A model generated the notes under the pieces. That model had not been told where the DNA came from. It saw only the letters and a list, made by a program, of their open reading frames with translations, and searched no databases. A stretch of DNA of 64,000 nt from Epiperipatus broadwayi. Lineage: Eukaryota; Onychophora; Udeonychophora; Euonychophora; Peripatidae. Both the position numbers and the translations under genes were made by a program. The DNA lies in assembly GCA_028023455.1 (NCBI GenBank), contig JAQFVV010000317.1:815501-879500 (forward strand), given 5' to 3'. Shown in pieces: positions 36,168 to 49,400 of the stretch (positions within the stretch are counted from its first letter, which is position 1; each line of letters starts with the position of its first letter).

Positions 36168-36240
36168 GCATGATTTTGCGTAATGGTAGATTATCAGACT
36201 TTGGAGCTCAAGGTCTTGCATCATGGTTCCAGCTATGAAT
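36168..36240 (+). mobile_element. tRNA-derived SINE head (family member 2)
   Basis: GTAATGGTAGATTATCAGACT, read as A-box plus start of an anticodon arm, is followed by TTGGAGCTCAAGGTCTTG and ATGGTTCCAGC in place of the T arm. Order and sequence match the minus-strand copy at 8046-8112. It is too damaged to be a functional tRNA. Confidence 0.5.
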
Positions 36241-38599
36241 TTCTGATCATAAATCATTCAATTATTATTCTCAGTTAAACATATTTATATGGTATGGTTT
36301 GATCATAAATTCTGTAAACATGCTGTTTTTTTTTGGAACTAATCAATCATGAAGAATAAAGATTACTTGTGACCTTTTTTTTTTTGCCTATTAAAAATCA
36401 ATCAAGAAAACAATAATTAACTATGGAAAACCTTTAATAAGCATGAAAAATCAATAATAAATTAGTATACAAACTATCTATGCTTTATCTTAAATCAAAC
36501 CAGAATCTTTGGTTTAGTAAACCAGCATATAATATTGTGCCAGTAGTTTATATCAACTAATACTTTTTATTTAAAAGTTATCAAATTTATTGAAAAAGAT
36601 TGTCATTCAAATTTTAGTGTATTTTTCATCAATGTGATTCATTTGCATTTATTTTTGATAGCTGTATTTAACTTTTATTTTTTCATTATATAAATAACCA
36701 ATTCAGTCATTCTATTTTATTTTCATCTGATTCACTTAATAAAAGTCAAATTCTTGAGAATGTTACAGAAAGTTCAGGTTTACTGGGTCATTGATTCCAT
36801 GAAAAATTATGTGCTCAATGTCAAATAGACAATAAATATTTGCACTATCATAGATGTTTCATGGTTATTTTTTTTTTCATGTTGCAATTCTTGTACTCAT
36901 TTTTAATTTATTTTTTGTATAAATGGAGTTCAGTTTAAAATAGTATATTTTAGCAAAAAATATATTTAGTTTAAATACATATGCAAATAATGAAATTATT
37001 ATTACAAATATAAAATCAACTTTAGAAATAAAAATAATAATTACATTATTGATGCAAAGTATTTCATGACTACCATCATGTAAATTTTCAGCAGCATAAT
37101 GTACTTATAAAAATAAAATATATTTTTAAAAAATTATAAGAAAACGTCACATACTTCTATAAATATTTAATAGTTTAACATTAAAAAAAAATCTTAAAAG
37201 TGAAAAAAAGTATACTAACTTTTCTATCAATAATACTACAAACATGTTTCCTATTATGTAAGCATTGAAATGTGTTTTTTTATTTGATTAGAGCTATTTC
37301 CTTTCCCCTAATTATTGATTTAAACTAATATCTAGGAACAATAGGTAATATTAAAATATATGCTATATTCCACTGCTAAGAGATAGAGAACTATAAAAAT
37401 CACAAGACAGTTACAGAAACAAGCATTGTTCATTTTGCACCCATGAAAATCAATGAGATACTTGGAATTCCAGTTAATGCGTACATATGATTTTTATTTT
37501 AAATGTAAAAGAAAATGCATGAAGTAATTCTAAAATATAATTATTATTGTCTATATCCATGAGAGTGGTGTTTGAAATTATAATTTAATTTTATTATTTC
37601 TTTGTTCAATAATATAATGTAAGTAATAAATACATAAATAAACAACAGATCTTTTTAACATTGTTCTTTTAAACTATAGATTTTTTTTTCTTCTATTAAT
37701 TAAAAAAGTATTCTGTTTTACAAATGTGTCTCTATCATCCTCAATATCTGAACGTAGGTTTTGAAGTTTACCAATTCTGAGTTTGAAATAAATAAGTTGA
37801 TTAAAACTGAAGAAATGTAAGATGCAGCACACTTTGACTTTTATGTATTATTTCTGCTTTCTAATTTCCAAATTACAGACTATGAAGGTAAATAGTATGT
37901 AGATGCTAATATTATTTATCTATTGCAATTTTTTTTCCTTTCATAAAAATTAAATTATTTTAAAACTGAGGAAAGAGATTTAAGTATTTATAAGTTTAGA
38001 ATAATCATAAGTACTAGAATGTAGATGTTAATATTATTTACCTTTAAAATCAGACATTTTTTACTCTTGTAAATATTAAAAATACTAGAATAGAAATGCT
38101 AACTTTACTGCAGCCTTTACTTAACAGAACCCTGATTTTTTTATAGGACATGGCAGAGCTATTACTTCAAATTTTTTAAAATTTGAAGTGAAAAATACAA
38201 CCACACAGCATAAACATAGTAATGAAAAAAATCACATTCAGCATTATGTATTATGAAATTCTTATGTGAATTCCCCACATTGGTAAATGTTATCATTTAA
38301 AATTAAATTTAAAATATTTTTTTTCTCTTGTAAATATAAAGTGATTTATTTTTTTAAAAGCAAATAAAAAAAAATTTGCTGTTTGTAAGCCTCCAGCAAT
38401 CAAAAACATTGCCCAGGCAAATACTTCTATTTGAGGCTTTCATATTCTAATAGTATTTTATTTTAAAGATTTACTTTAATATTTGTGTAAATGTGTGGTT
38501 AATGTCTTTCAAAATTTGACAGATATAAGTTTAAGCTTTTTTTTTTAATTGCAGTTGTTTAATTATTGACCAATTATGTCATTATTTGTTTGGATACCT
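36241..38599. other. Intronic sequence, nothing recognised
   Basis: AT-rich; a short perfect palindrome ACTTCAAATTTT-TTAAAATTTGAAGT occurs near 38164-38190. No gene or clear repeat is visible. Confidence 0.5.
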
Positions 38600-39198
38600 T
38601 CAGAAAAAATAATAAACATCAAAAGCAATATTAAGATGAAACCAATAGTTTCAAAGATGACAATATTAATAATGTTATACAATCAATGACAAAAGTATCA
38701 ACAACTGAGAAATATCTGACAAAGAAAAGAATGACTACTCATAAATAATTGCTTTTTCAAAATATTAATGAAGAAGCAGAACTATGTATAGTTTCATATG
38801 ACAGAAAAATGGCAGACCAAGAAAATCTTGTTAATCATTGAACCATTCAGTTCATAAAACCAAATTATATTTGTCTAAAAAATCAAACTACCCTCAAATT
38901 AATGGCAATGCTTTAGCAAAATGAAATTACTATTTGTGTGAGGCATTTGATAATATGAGAATGTCCCAAACATTGATATTTCTTATTATTCATTCTATAG
39001 ACATAATGATAAATGCATTTTTGGTCCATCCTATAAAGTAATTCTGATTGATAACAGTTATCCTTATACCCTCAAAAAGTTTTTAGTAATCATATATTTA
39101 ACAATGAAAGAGCCTTTTTTAAACATTAAATGTAAATAAAATATATTGATTTTAAAAACTCAAACCCTATCATTTCAAGAAGAAAAATACATACACCT

Positions 39199-39462
39199 AT
39201 GCAATTTAATCAACAAACATTTTCCAAAACCTTAGAAAACATTGCAATTATCTTTGAGTCAAAACTTTCAGTGATTAAAATTGGCAGTGAAATAATTCAA
39301 ACAAACAACTTTCAATTTTTGTTTAAAAATGGAAAGGAAAAATCAACTGAAAGTATACCTTGCATTCTCATAATTAATAGATTCCCATGCACATTAAAGG
39401 AAGATTACGTAGTTGTTTTAAATACTGCAGGCCATGGCAACTTGCATCTAATTGTCTATTGA
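39199..39462 (+). pseudogene. Probable LINE ORF1 fragment (RRM-like)
   Basis: An 87-codon open frame. Its second half (IPCILIINRFPCTLKEDYVV) resembles the first strand and helix of the RNA-recognition-like domain of L1/Tx1-type ORF1 proteins. The upstream 38700-38900 DNA gives related but broken frames. The assignment leans on position ahead of endonuclease-like and RT sequence. Confidence 0.4.
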
Positions 39463-40359
39463 ATAAATGTACTATGGACTTCTTGACAGGATGGGATACA
39501 GTTGACCTATTTTCCTGATCCCTTCATGGATAAATGAAACAGTTCATAATCTTATATTGAAAACAATGATGACATAGTGCTCAATTATGGTAGATGTACA
39601 GATGAGTTTGGATAATCTAATAATAATGATCTGTCTAATGTGACTTACTTTATTAATTGCAAATCTAAAGACAGAGTTCAAAAAATTGAAAGAAAACAAT
39701 GTTAATCTTTCTACTTCTATAGTCCAATCAAACTCAAAGAAATCCACATTTATAACTGCTCAAATATCTCACCATCTGAACTATCTTCTGAGAATGAGGA
39801 AAAATCATTTTCAAAAGAAAATATCAGTTTTATAAAAATAATAATAATAATTAGGAGACATAACACAAAAAGACAAGAATTTTACAATCAGATGATTAGA
39901 ATAATGTAACTTCAGTCTTTTAACAACTTTTCTCCTAACAATGTAATCCAAAAGAAATACAAAGTATTAAAGAAAGCTTTTCTTTATATTTATTTTGTAT
40001 GGTATTTATTTTGAATGATTAGAATAAATATAAAAATGATAAGCAAAAGGACTGTAGTAATCCTGATAGTAAGCAAAATAACTGTATAAAGACGCAATTT
40101 TAAACATCTTTTATTAATGGTCTGTAATGATATAAAATTTCTAACCCTTAATATTAGGGAACTAAATGCCTGACCAAAAATGCATAAATTTTTTCAGATT
40201 CTTTAGTATGAGTACCTTTTGATGTTTTAAAATTTATAGAAACAAAATTTAATCACAATACTAATACATTTTTAATGTATTACCTAACTATGGGTATATC
40301 AGGGTTTTTTTTAAATAATTCTAGAAGTGATTCTATTTTGATCAATAATGAAAAGATAT

Positions 40360-41150
40360 ATGAATCAATATCTATAATCATATCTCTGTATATTTCTATG
40401 CACATTATTCATCCCAGAAAGGAAAAAAAATAGGAAATGATTAACCAAATACAGTATTACTAATCAATAAACCATACTCCATGCATCATAGTGTGTGATT
40501 TTAACTACTAAATCAATATCTATTAACACAGAATATGCATACTTCAATAAAGTATTTTCCAAAAAATTTATATTCATTCTCAAATAACAGTATTATTAAC
40601 AATAACTGATCACATTTTTTTTTCTGATATCTGGTTAAATTCTATACTTGAAGCAACACAAATATATATAAGCATGTCTTTAAATATTTCTATACACATT
40701 ATTTATTTCAAGAAGGAAATGAAATAGGGGAAATAATTAACCAAATACAATATTACCAATCAATAGACCATGCCCCATGCATTATAATGAGTGAATTTAA
40801 CTAAAAAATGCAACACATTCCAAGGAAATTAAATCAATATTTTTTTTTGTTGCTAATTATAAATTATTAATTAATTAATATTTTTGTTGCTAATTAAATC
40901 AATATTTATTATCACATAATATGCATACTTCAATAAAATATTTTCCAAAGTTTGTATTCATTCTCAAATAATACTAAATCATCCATGCACTTTACCACTG
41001 TTACACAATGCTTTATTTACCACCCTCTTTTACAATAGTAAAGTGGATGGATGATTTAGTATTATATGGTATACATTTGGCAAAGCAATGAGAAAGAGTA
41101 GTTAATATTCTCAAATAACAGTATTATCAATGATGACTAATCACATCTTT
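40360..41150 (+). pseudogene. LINE endonuclease-like region with a 300-bp tandem duplication
   Basis: The stretch starting near 40367 (ISMHII, then EMINQIQYYQSINHTPCI with stops, then a D-F-N-like end) recurs near 40680 in the same orientation. Both copies continue through GCATACTTCAATAAA and TTCTCAAATAA. The layout recalls the IY-P ... GGDFN part of LINE endonucleases. The second copy is interrupted by a small hairpin at 40971-41062. Confidence 0.5.
40971..41062. mobile_element. 92-bp hairpin insertion
   Basis: 25-base arms (ATACTAAATCATCCATGCAC onwards, and mirror at 41038-41062) pair with a single mismatch around a 42-base loop. TTCTCAAATAA occurs just before it, and again near 41109 where the duplicated endonuclease sequence resumes. 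Confidence 0.75.
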
Positions 41151-41687
41151 TTTCTAATTTCTGATTAAACTCTAAATTTATTATTGTATCAATATTTTTC
41201 ACTGATCATGTTATGGTTGAAGTGAGTTTAATATTACATAATGAAAATAAATTTTAATATATATGTAAGAAAACAAATTCCACTTAATGATGATCTGTCA
41301 AAATTATTATTAATGTCATTAATTTATGAGTGTCAATTATCATATTGTCAATAAACAAATTTATAAGAATTTTGCAGTCCACCAATCAAAACATTTATGG
41401 AAGGACTCTCAGACATTCTAAAAAAATTTCTTTGTCAGTTAACAATAGTGAAAAAAATTAACACACTAAAAAAATTATAATAAATTATATGACATTGTTC
41501 AAGAAGGTTTGCAGATATTTAAATTCAGAAATATAATTGTGTCATTTAATAAGCTGGATATTATAACTATGAAATATGTCCAAACAATTATCATATTTTT
41601 CAAGAGGAATTCCACACATTAAAAGAACAATATTATGTAATTTGGAAATATTTCAAACATCTATCATCATCAACCATTATCAATCCA

Positions 41688-42767
41688 CTACAGGATGGTC
41701 TCTTCAAGTTCAATCCATCTTCTCTGATCTTTAGCTTCTCTTCTCCACATCACCCTTGGACACTTTCTTCTTTCATCCATCCATCTAATATGTGGTTTCT
41801 TTCTGGGTCTTTTACAATCATTTGGAATCCAGTTTAAGATTTCAGTTGTCCATCTATTATCATATCTTCTAGAAATATGTCCAGCCCAACTCCACTTCAA
41901 TCTTTTAATTTTTTCATTGAGGTCAGTAACACCTGTTTGTTCTCTTACCCATACATTGTATTTTTGATCTCTTCTTGTTACTCCCAACATGCATCTCCAT
42001 ACTTCTTTGAGTGGTCTGAAGTCTCTGTATTGCTCTTCTTTTAAGTTTTCAAGTCTCAAATCCATAAGTAAGAACTGGTAAAACACATTTATTAAAAACC
42101 TTCCTTTTCAAACACATAGGCATATTTCCTTTTAGTATCAAGTTATTTCTACCAAAAGCACTCCAACCAAGTTTAATACTATGATTAATTTCATCCATTA
42201 TGTTTCCATCTGTATTAATAATCTGACCAAGGTATTTGTAACTGTTAATTTCTTCTAACTCATCATAATCTTTATTTTCATATTTTGAGAAAATCCATTA
42301 AACATTACTTTAGTCTTTTTAACATTTATCTTTAGTCCTACTTTCATCTGATAACTCCTGCAACATTTCCTCCAGTTCTAAAGTATTATTTGCAAAAACA
42401 ATTACATCATCTGCAAAATCTAAATGATTTAAATAATCTCCATTTACTTTCACTCCTTTAGCTTTCCATTTTAATCCACAAAATACTTCTTGCAGCACTG
42501 CTGTCAAAAGTTTTGGAGATATGGACTCACTCTGTCTTACACCCTTCTCAGGTTGACTTTCCCAGTATCATTATGTAATCTAATTGTTGCTGTTGCATTT
42601 TTATAAATATACTTTAAAATATAACAATATCCTGGATCTATACCTTGATTATCCAATGCTTTAATCACTGAAGAAATGTTTATACAATCAAATGCTTTTT
42701 CATAATTTACAAATCCAAAATATAATGGCATCTCATATTCATTTGTCCTTTCTATAACTTCTCTCAA
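41688..42767 (-). pseudogene. RTE reverse transcriptase and C-terminal tail (best preserved copy)
   Basis: Three open stretches (42767-42537, 42507-42319, 42086-41688) cover most of the RT catalytic half. Motif A is YEKAFDCINISS, motif C is LDFADDVIVF, and the basic tail has RPRKKPHIRWMDERR followed by AKDQRRWIELEE. Short frameshifts and stops between them (for example after LRRV and after TKDKC) inactivate it. It is the least damaged RTE copy in the window and served as reference for the others. Confidence 0.85.
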
Positions 42768-43039
42768 TACCTGGATATAATCTACTGTACTAAAACCACT
42801 TTTAAATCCAGCTTATTCTCTTGGTTGGTGGAAATCCAATGTTCTCTGTAGATGAGTTGTAATTATCTTGGTAAAAATAATAGGTCTGTAATTTCTAATA
42901 TTTTCTTTATCACCTTTCTTAAATATTAATACTGCATTCTTCCAACCATCTGGTACATCTTTATCATTTAGACATTTGGTATATAACTTTGCTAAAAAAA
43001 ATTATATTTCTTCACCTGCTTCTTTTAATATATCAATTG

Positions 43040-43306
43040 TAAAACATTTTCGTATTGGTAGGAAATTTATATCTGCAATAAGAAAAAAAAATGGCATTAT
43101 TACTAAAAAGAGAGATGACATCATGAAATGGGTAGAAGACTTTTATCAAGAATTATATAGTAATAAAAAACAAGTACCTCCTATATCTATTACATCTTCT
43201 AAATTGCCCAGAATTTTAAATGAAGATGTGAAACATGCAATTAAATATATAAAGAAAGGAAAGGCTCCAGGTAATGTTGGAATTACAACTGATATATTAA
43301 AAGAAG
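43040..43306 (+). pseudogene. Inverted 5' segment of the RTE insertion (RT linker)
   Basis: It encodes SAIRKKNGIITKKRDDIMKW, then VEDFYQELYSN, then EDVKHAIKYIKKGKAPGN and ITTDILKEA, the region between endonuclease and RT fingers. It runs opposite to the main body. Confidence 0.85.
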
Positions 43307-43317
43307 CAAACATCTAT

Positions 43318-45060
43318 ACCATGATGATAATCCATCATTATAGAACTAGTTGAAAAACCTAGATTTATCTCAACTATTTTTGATTTCCATTGAAAATGTG
43401 ACTGAACAAATAGACAAATTAAAAGCTGTAATAACATTAGAATTTGCACATATTATATTTTATTTATATAAATTTTTGAAGTATCTGATAATTAATCAGT
43501 AAGTTTCTTAACTCATTAATTATTGAGTATGTATATAAACCAATTATTTATGATGGTGACAAACCCTAATATTGTTTTATTCATTTATCATTAAATAAAA
43601 TACTGTTAGATAAACTTCAGACCTTTTTAACAATAAATTATTGCATATCCATTATTCTACTTTCAGAAGACATTCACTATGCAATATTTGGAATATATTC
43701 AATATTGGCATACCATATGATTGTACCACATATTAAATAAAATTGCTTGTCAGATGTAATTGCAATAAAGATTGACTTTGAAAATATTTTTGATCCTGTT
43801 AATCTTAGTTATCTTGCTAGACTATTAGCCCAGAAAACCTAATACTTATATGTGGATTAATAAATTATATAAAAAGTAGATCAATAGCAACAAAAAATTT
43901 ATGAATCTCTCACTAATATTTCAGATTTCAAAAGGCATTTCCCAAGGATTTTTTTTTCCTGCTTTATTTGCTATCTATATTGATTCACTCTTAAGAGAGA
44001 TCAGTGGTCTTATTTTTGGAATATTAGTCTCACACCTAGAAAGAGAAATAAATATTCTTTCCTATGTTGATAATGGTGAGATAGTTATCAGATGAATTTC
44101 TAACATTTTTATTATTGAGAAATGCTTAAAAAAAAATTCAAGAATAAATTGACCAGGCGACAAATTGTCGGCATAGCAAATATTAACAGGAAGAAATATT
44201 CCAACAATATCTACAGCTATTCTAATTAAATTCTTTAGTCTTCAAATATCTACTTCAATTATCAAAGCCAATTTAATTAAATATCATCTGAGAACAAAAA
44301 TTAAAATAATTTATTCTCTTCTGATGGGTTTCTTGGCATGCTATTTGCATTTGAGTGGTATAACCAATATAAGAGTAACAAATATTAAAAAATATATAAA
44401 CAGTTATTTTGGGGAAACAGGATCAACTTTTATCATATAATACTCTAATGCCAATTTGAAATAATTATCTTGGATTAGGTGAAGTTAAGTCATTTTGTCA
44501 ATTTACTAAAAGTTATATTATTTGAAATAATATGTAGTGACCTATTTGAAAGAAACTTTCCTAATTATTAGTCATTAATATGGTAAAAATTTTATACTTG
44601 ATGAGATGGGGATTAGCTTATTTAAATATGAGTTCACAAGAACAGATATTATTTGAAGATCATACAAAAAATCTATTGATAATGAACATTTCAAAATTCA
44701 AACATGTTGGCATTTGGATTTTTTTTTTTTTGAAACTGTTAGAAAATATGTTATTCAATGACTCATACAGGCATCATATTTTCATATGATTTGTTTCCAA
44801 TCATATTTTTCAATAAAACTTATAAATGAAACTTCACAACTTGTAAATTATGTGATCATTTCAAGAAACTTGTTTTATATTATTGATTATTCTATCTTTT
44901 TCAAAAAAAGGTCAAATTTAATCTCTTCCAATAACCCATTAAGTAAAATTTTGACATCAAGATTTTTGATAGATGATAAAAAGATAATAAGAGCTACTTT
45001 ATCACTTCTGAGATTTATATTGTTAGTAAGATGTAAGGCAATTTTGTAAAACAAATATTA
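43318..45060 (+). pseudogene. L1/Tx1-like reverse transcriptase remnant
   Basis: After the target duplication, broken frames give AIKIDFENIFDPVNLSYLAR near 43770 (motif A type), then ISKGISQGFF-PALFAIYID (motif B type) and ILSYVDNGEIVI near 44055, where the usual YADD is YVDN. From 44280 on, HLRTKIKIIYSLLMGFL and later WG-N-I segments fit the thumb region. Stops, frameshifts and the altered active site show it is dead. Confidence 0.65.
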
Positions 45061-46443
45061 TTCTGCTCAACAACAGTTTTATGAATACTGGTAGAAGCAG
45101 TATTATGGAGAGTTAAAAATAGTATAAAAAAATTAAGATTTATAATGTGCCACAAGGAATTTAATTTTTGGATCATTTATGATTCAAGTGACATGCAGGC
45201 TCACAGCTGCATTATGTATAAGGAACTGTTTTCTACATGGTAATGCATTTGAGTACCTACATTTAAAGTCATAAAAAAAATTATAACCACCCAAATACAC
45301 TTGTCTTTTCTAAATGTAACATGTTAAGTTTTGATTTAAAAATATTGTATGTAATAAAATAATCTTTAAAATAAAATTGTATTGTTTTTTTTTTAATATG
45401 TGGATTTTTTTAAGATAGCTAAATATTATTTTTTTAAATGGTCTGAAGCTCTATACAGCTATTCTGTTAAATATCCAAGTCTAAGATATATATGGTCCTC
45501 TATATCTATGGGTTCATCATGTATAGTTCTGTAACTACAATTTGAAAAATATTACTAAAAAAAATAGAAATTCATACATTTGAATGTAGCAATTTAATAT
45601 ATATATGTGCCTAGAAGTTTCATTATGAATTTTTCTCAATCATCTATTTTCCTTTCGTACTAATTAAATCAATGATTGAATTACCATTATTCTTTTTATA
45701 TTTATTACAGTATTGTCTTCTTTATATGACTGGATTATCTTTTTTCTTTAATTATTTTTGTTGTAGCTAAATACTTTCAGTTTTAATTTTATCATGAAGA
45801 AATCACACAGCTCATTAAAGATCTGACAATGAAGGCTTGTAATCTGAATAGCATTGCTATTATTATCATTTTTAGTTTGTTTGATTATTTAGTTTATAAT
45901 TTTTTATTTTTTCCTACAATTTTACACTTGAAATCTTTAATTACTAATTCTTCTAAAAATGGTTTCTACAATTGATTAATGTTCTTTACCTAAATGTTAA
46001 TAAAATCAGAAACCTTAATGGCATGAAAAACTATATACTTATATTTTAAATAATACATTTTATATAACATTCCCCTAGAAAAGAGAAAAAATAAATAATC
46101 AGAAAATTTTTATTTTTTAATTACAGTATAAAAATAAATATTTAAGATTAAGAACATATTGTAAGTACATGTATATTCATCCATTCTCAGAACACACGAG
46201 TTGGAATATGTTATTAAGTTAATTCATAACCAGATTTCCAAAGAATTATTGATATAACAAAAGATGGGTGTTCTTTACAAGTATATTTAAATGATTATTT
46301 GGATGCCTGGCTTGAGAATTTTATCAGTAACTTATTTGGATTTGTTTATGTTGTGAATGGGTTTTTATTCTTAGTGTCACATATTTGATAAGCTGTAAAT
46401 TATTATTTACATGCTCATTAAAATCATTAGAATATTCATCTAT
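45061..46443. other. Intronic sequence, nothing recognised
   Basis: AT-rich. Some LINE 3' sequence may extend into the first few hundred bases, but I cannot place it. Confidence 0.45.
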
Positions 46444-49400
46444 ATTGTGCCCTTTTTATTGGTACATGCCATCATAAAATACATTGGGAATAAATTTTAA
46501 GATGTATAATTTTAAATTTTATAAAGTCAAAAATATTTACTTATTAAACTATGAAAAATATCAGTCATTATAGTTATCATAGGGTTTGAGCTTGGGCTTA
46601 GTTAATTTAAAGTAGTATAAATGCTATAAATCCTGGATAAAATATTTATTTTCAAAGATATATAAAAAATAAAGTAATAAAATATAAATTAATAATATTT
46701 GATAATACATAATAGTTTGATATTTAAAATTGTGGGGAAGTTTAAATGTAATCTTATAATTAAAAATATGTATTATATAGTTAGATAATAATGTCTGTGT
46801 GCATTTAATATTATAAAGCAATAATTATTTCTGGTGAAATCTTAATTTATGTTCCAAAATAATTAATTAATATTTATGCTACAAATTTTGCTATTAAAAG
46901 TTGATAAAATTAATCTCAGATCTAGTCTATAAAAATATAATCAAAATGACTTAAATTGATTTAAAGTAAATTGTATTTTTATTCAGTTCATGAATGGTAT
47001 TGTTTTTTTATTGATAAATATTTTAAAACAATATTTTTAAAATAGATGAACTACAAGAAACTCATTAAATATTCAAAATTAGAGAAGTGGGAGAATTAAC
47101 CAATGAGAAAGTACAATTTGGAATAAATTAACAGCCAGCAGACAATGCTTTTAAAAAAATCAAAGGAAAAAGACAAATAGAAAAAAAAATGATTACAGAT
47201 CACAGGGAAAAGTAACTTGGTTTGTTTCAAAAAGTTGCTTAAATTATTTTGAATCTTATTATTTTAAAAGAACAAGTAATTGATTATGATCTACTTAAGA
47301 ATTTAAAATTATATATTATAAAGTTTTTGTTAAAATGAAGGAGTAAAACAAAATTAAATAATAATTTTATGAATATATCTTGGAGTCTTATATTGAAAAA
47401 AATATTAGAAGAATGAAAGGAAAAAGTTGTATATTCATGCCAAAGTATTGTCAAGTAATACATGAACTTAAAGAAAACACTGTGAGTATTATGTTAACAC
47501 ATAATTTAATTAATAAGCAAGATGAAATATGTGCTGTGGCTATCATAGTAATTGGACAAGATTAAATCGGAATTGATGGATGAATAAAAAGAAAATTATT
47601 TCTGACAGAGTTAAGTATACATTTTTAAAGATAATTAAAACTAAATTAGTAATGAATAATAAAGGAAATATTTGTGTATTGAAAAGTTTACATAGTATTA
47701 AAAGAGAACATATACAAGTGTATCTCAATGAAAATTTCAATGGTATAAAAGATATAAATCATTGTTAGTTTTAGTATAACTTTCATGTATAATAGAATTT
47801 TATGTTGATTTATATATATGGTAAGTGAAGAATTAAAGGTTAGAAAGATGTATGGAAGTAATACAAGGCAAATGCAAATGGAAAATTTTAAATGAAGATT
47901 ATATTTATATTCGTAATAAATCATAGCAATCTACTTGGAAAATGAAAGAATTACTGTAAATGAAAAAATAAGATAAGCGTAAAAAATTAAATAATTACTG
48001 TAGATATTTAATAAAGAATAAATATGTATGAGAGCATAAAGATGTGAATAAATTAACAGAATAAAAGAGAAGATATAAAATGCTCTATCTTAAATTATAA
48101 CATTGACAAAGAGTACATAAGGAATAATGTGAAGACAAGTATAATAAATGCAAGAAGTATCTAAATAAATTATATTATGCAGTTGAAAATAACCTTTGAT
48201 TGTTAAGAAGGAAAAAGGAAACTGAAACATGGAAATAGCCTGTTGGCATTGGAATTTTATAGTTTGGGGGAGTTTCTTATGAGAACAAAAGGACCAGAAG
48301 TGAGAGGAATGTTGATGCATAATTAGTCTGAAGCATTTGGAACATTGGAGTACCATTAAAAATTAAAGTTTTTTAAAGATGAACTTGTATTTTAAAGAAA
48401 AAAAACTTGTAACATAATATTTGTATATAATTTAATTTTATATTTTAAAATAATCATTATCAATATGGGTGGAGGGTAAGCAAATGTAGAAAAATTGATA
48501 ATTTGATTTATTTGTCTGTGTAGTTAATTGTTTAAATTTTCATTTGTTTTATTAAATAATTAAAATAATTCAATATAAACAATGAGCTAGTGAAATATAC
48601 ACATAAAAGTAATTACATATATGTATTATAAGAAGATGGGATATGCCTGTGTTATATTAGAAATGATAAATGATGATATTTAAATTTTGATTTTGTGTTT
48701 AACTATTGATAAGTTAACATAATTGTAATAGTCATAACTAATCCTAGTTTGTAATTCTTTATAGGCTATTATTTATAAGAAATGTATGAAACAATTGTAG
48801 ATTGGAAATAGGAAGGTAATAACTAAATTATTTATATAAAAAGATGGTAAAGATTTTTTATTTTAGGATGCACCAAAGAATGGTTTATCAACCTTTAGTA
48901 TAGTATCATAAATTGTAAATTGAAATTAGTTAAGGAACAGATAAGTTGTCATATTTGAGAGTGTACAATATAAAAGCCTCTTTTTTTTTTTGTATTTAGT
49001 TATAGAGTTTGATAATGAGGCTAGAGAAAAATTGAATGAAAAATAAAAAGAAAAATCAAATGATAAATATCATAAAATATAAAAATAGATGAATAAGTGA
49101 TATTTCATAGTATTTCAATAAAATTATTGTATTTAAAAAAAGAAAACAGTAATTTATATTTTGAATCTTCTTATATTTTGAAGTATAATCTATAAGGGGT
49201 AATGAGTGTAAATCAAATCCATAAAAAAGGGAATAATTATTTAATAAATACACATGATTTTATTACATAAGAAATAAAGTTAAATATAACTGCAACATCA
49301 TATTGTATGAGATGGGAGTTGGTCAATGAAGATCTAGTCCACCCTCATTTGCATAGTTTATTCCCACTACTTCTTGAAAATGAAGGCTTAGACCTTTGAA

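Larger units (their letters stand above)
41665..43306 (-). mobile_element. RTE-like LINE insertion with inverted 5' end and 11-bp TSD
   Basis: Perfect CAAACATCTAT repeats at 41654-41664 and 43307-43317 flank the insert. From 43037 down to 41665 it is RTE in minus orientation: motif A (FVNYEKAFDCINISS), LDFADDVIVFA, VTRRDQKYNVWVREQTGV and the tail RKKPHIRWMDERRK. From about 43040 to 43306 it is the upstream RT linker on the plus strand, ending GKAPGN-x-GITTDILKEA. The same DILKEA sequence also starts the minus part. An inverted 5' piece with shared sequence at the breakpoint is the hallmark of twin priming. The copy is 5'-truncated, without endonuclease. Confidence 0.9.
38600..45060 (+). mobile_element. 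Decayed L1/Tx1-like LINE, with a later RTE insertion inside
   Basis: Read on the plus strand, fragments appear in LINE order: an ORF1-like piece (39199-39462), endonuclease-like sequence (about 40360-41150), RT motifs (43750-44095) and the RT thumb and C-terminal region (44280-45060). Stops and frameshifts are frequent throughout. The RT text (GISQGFF-PALFAIYIDSLLREISG) is of the type found in L1/Tx1-like elements and differs clearly from the RTE copies. The RTE insertion at 41665-43306 separates endonuclease from RT. The outer limits are approximate. Confidence 0.6.

Noticed and set aside
42976-43042. First residues of the 125-codon plus-strand ORF ending at 43353
   Set aside because: The first part is antisense to the main RTE body; only the part from about 43040 is genuine LINE protein, in the inverted 5' segment.
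47380-48356. Several 61-88-codon ORFs on both strands
   Set aside because: They fall inside the decayed TIR element copy 3, overlap each other on opposite strands, and show no recognisable motifs.
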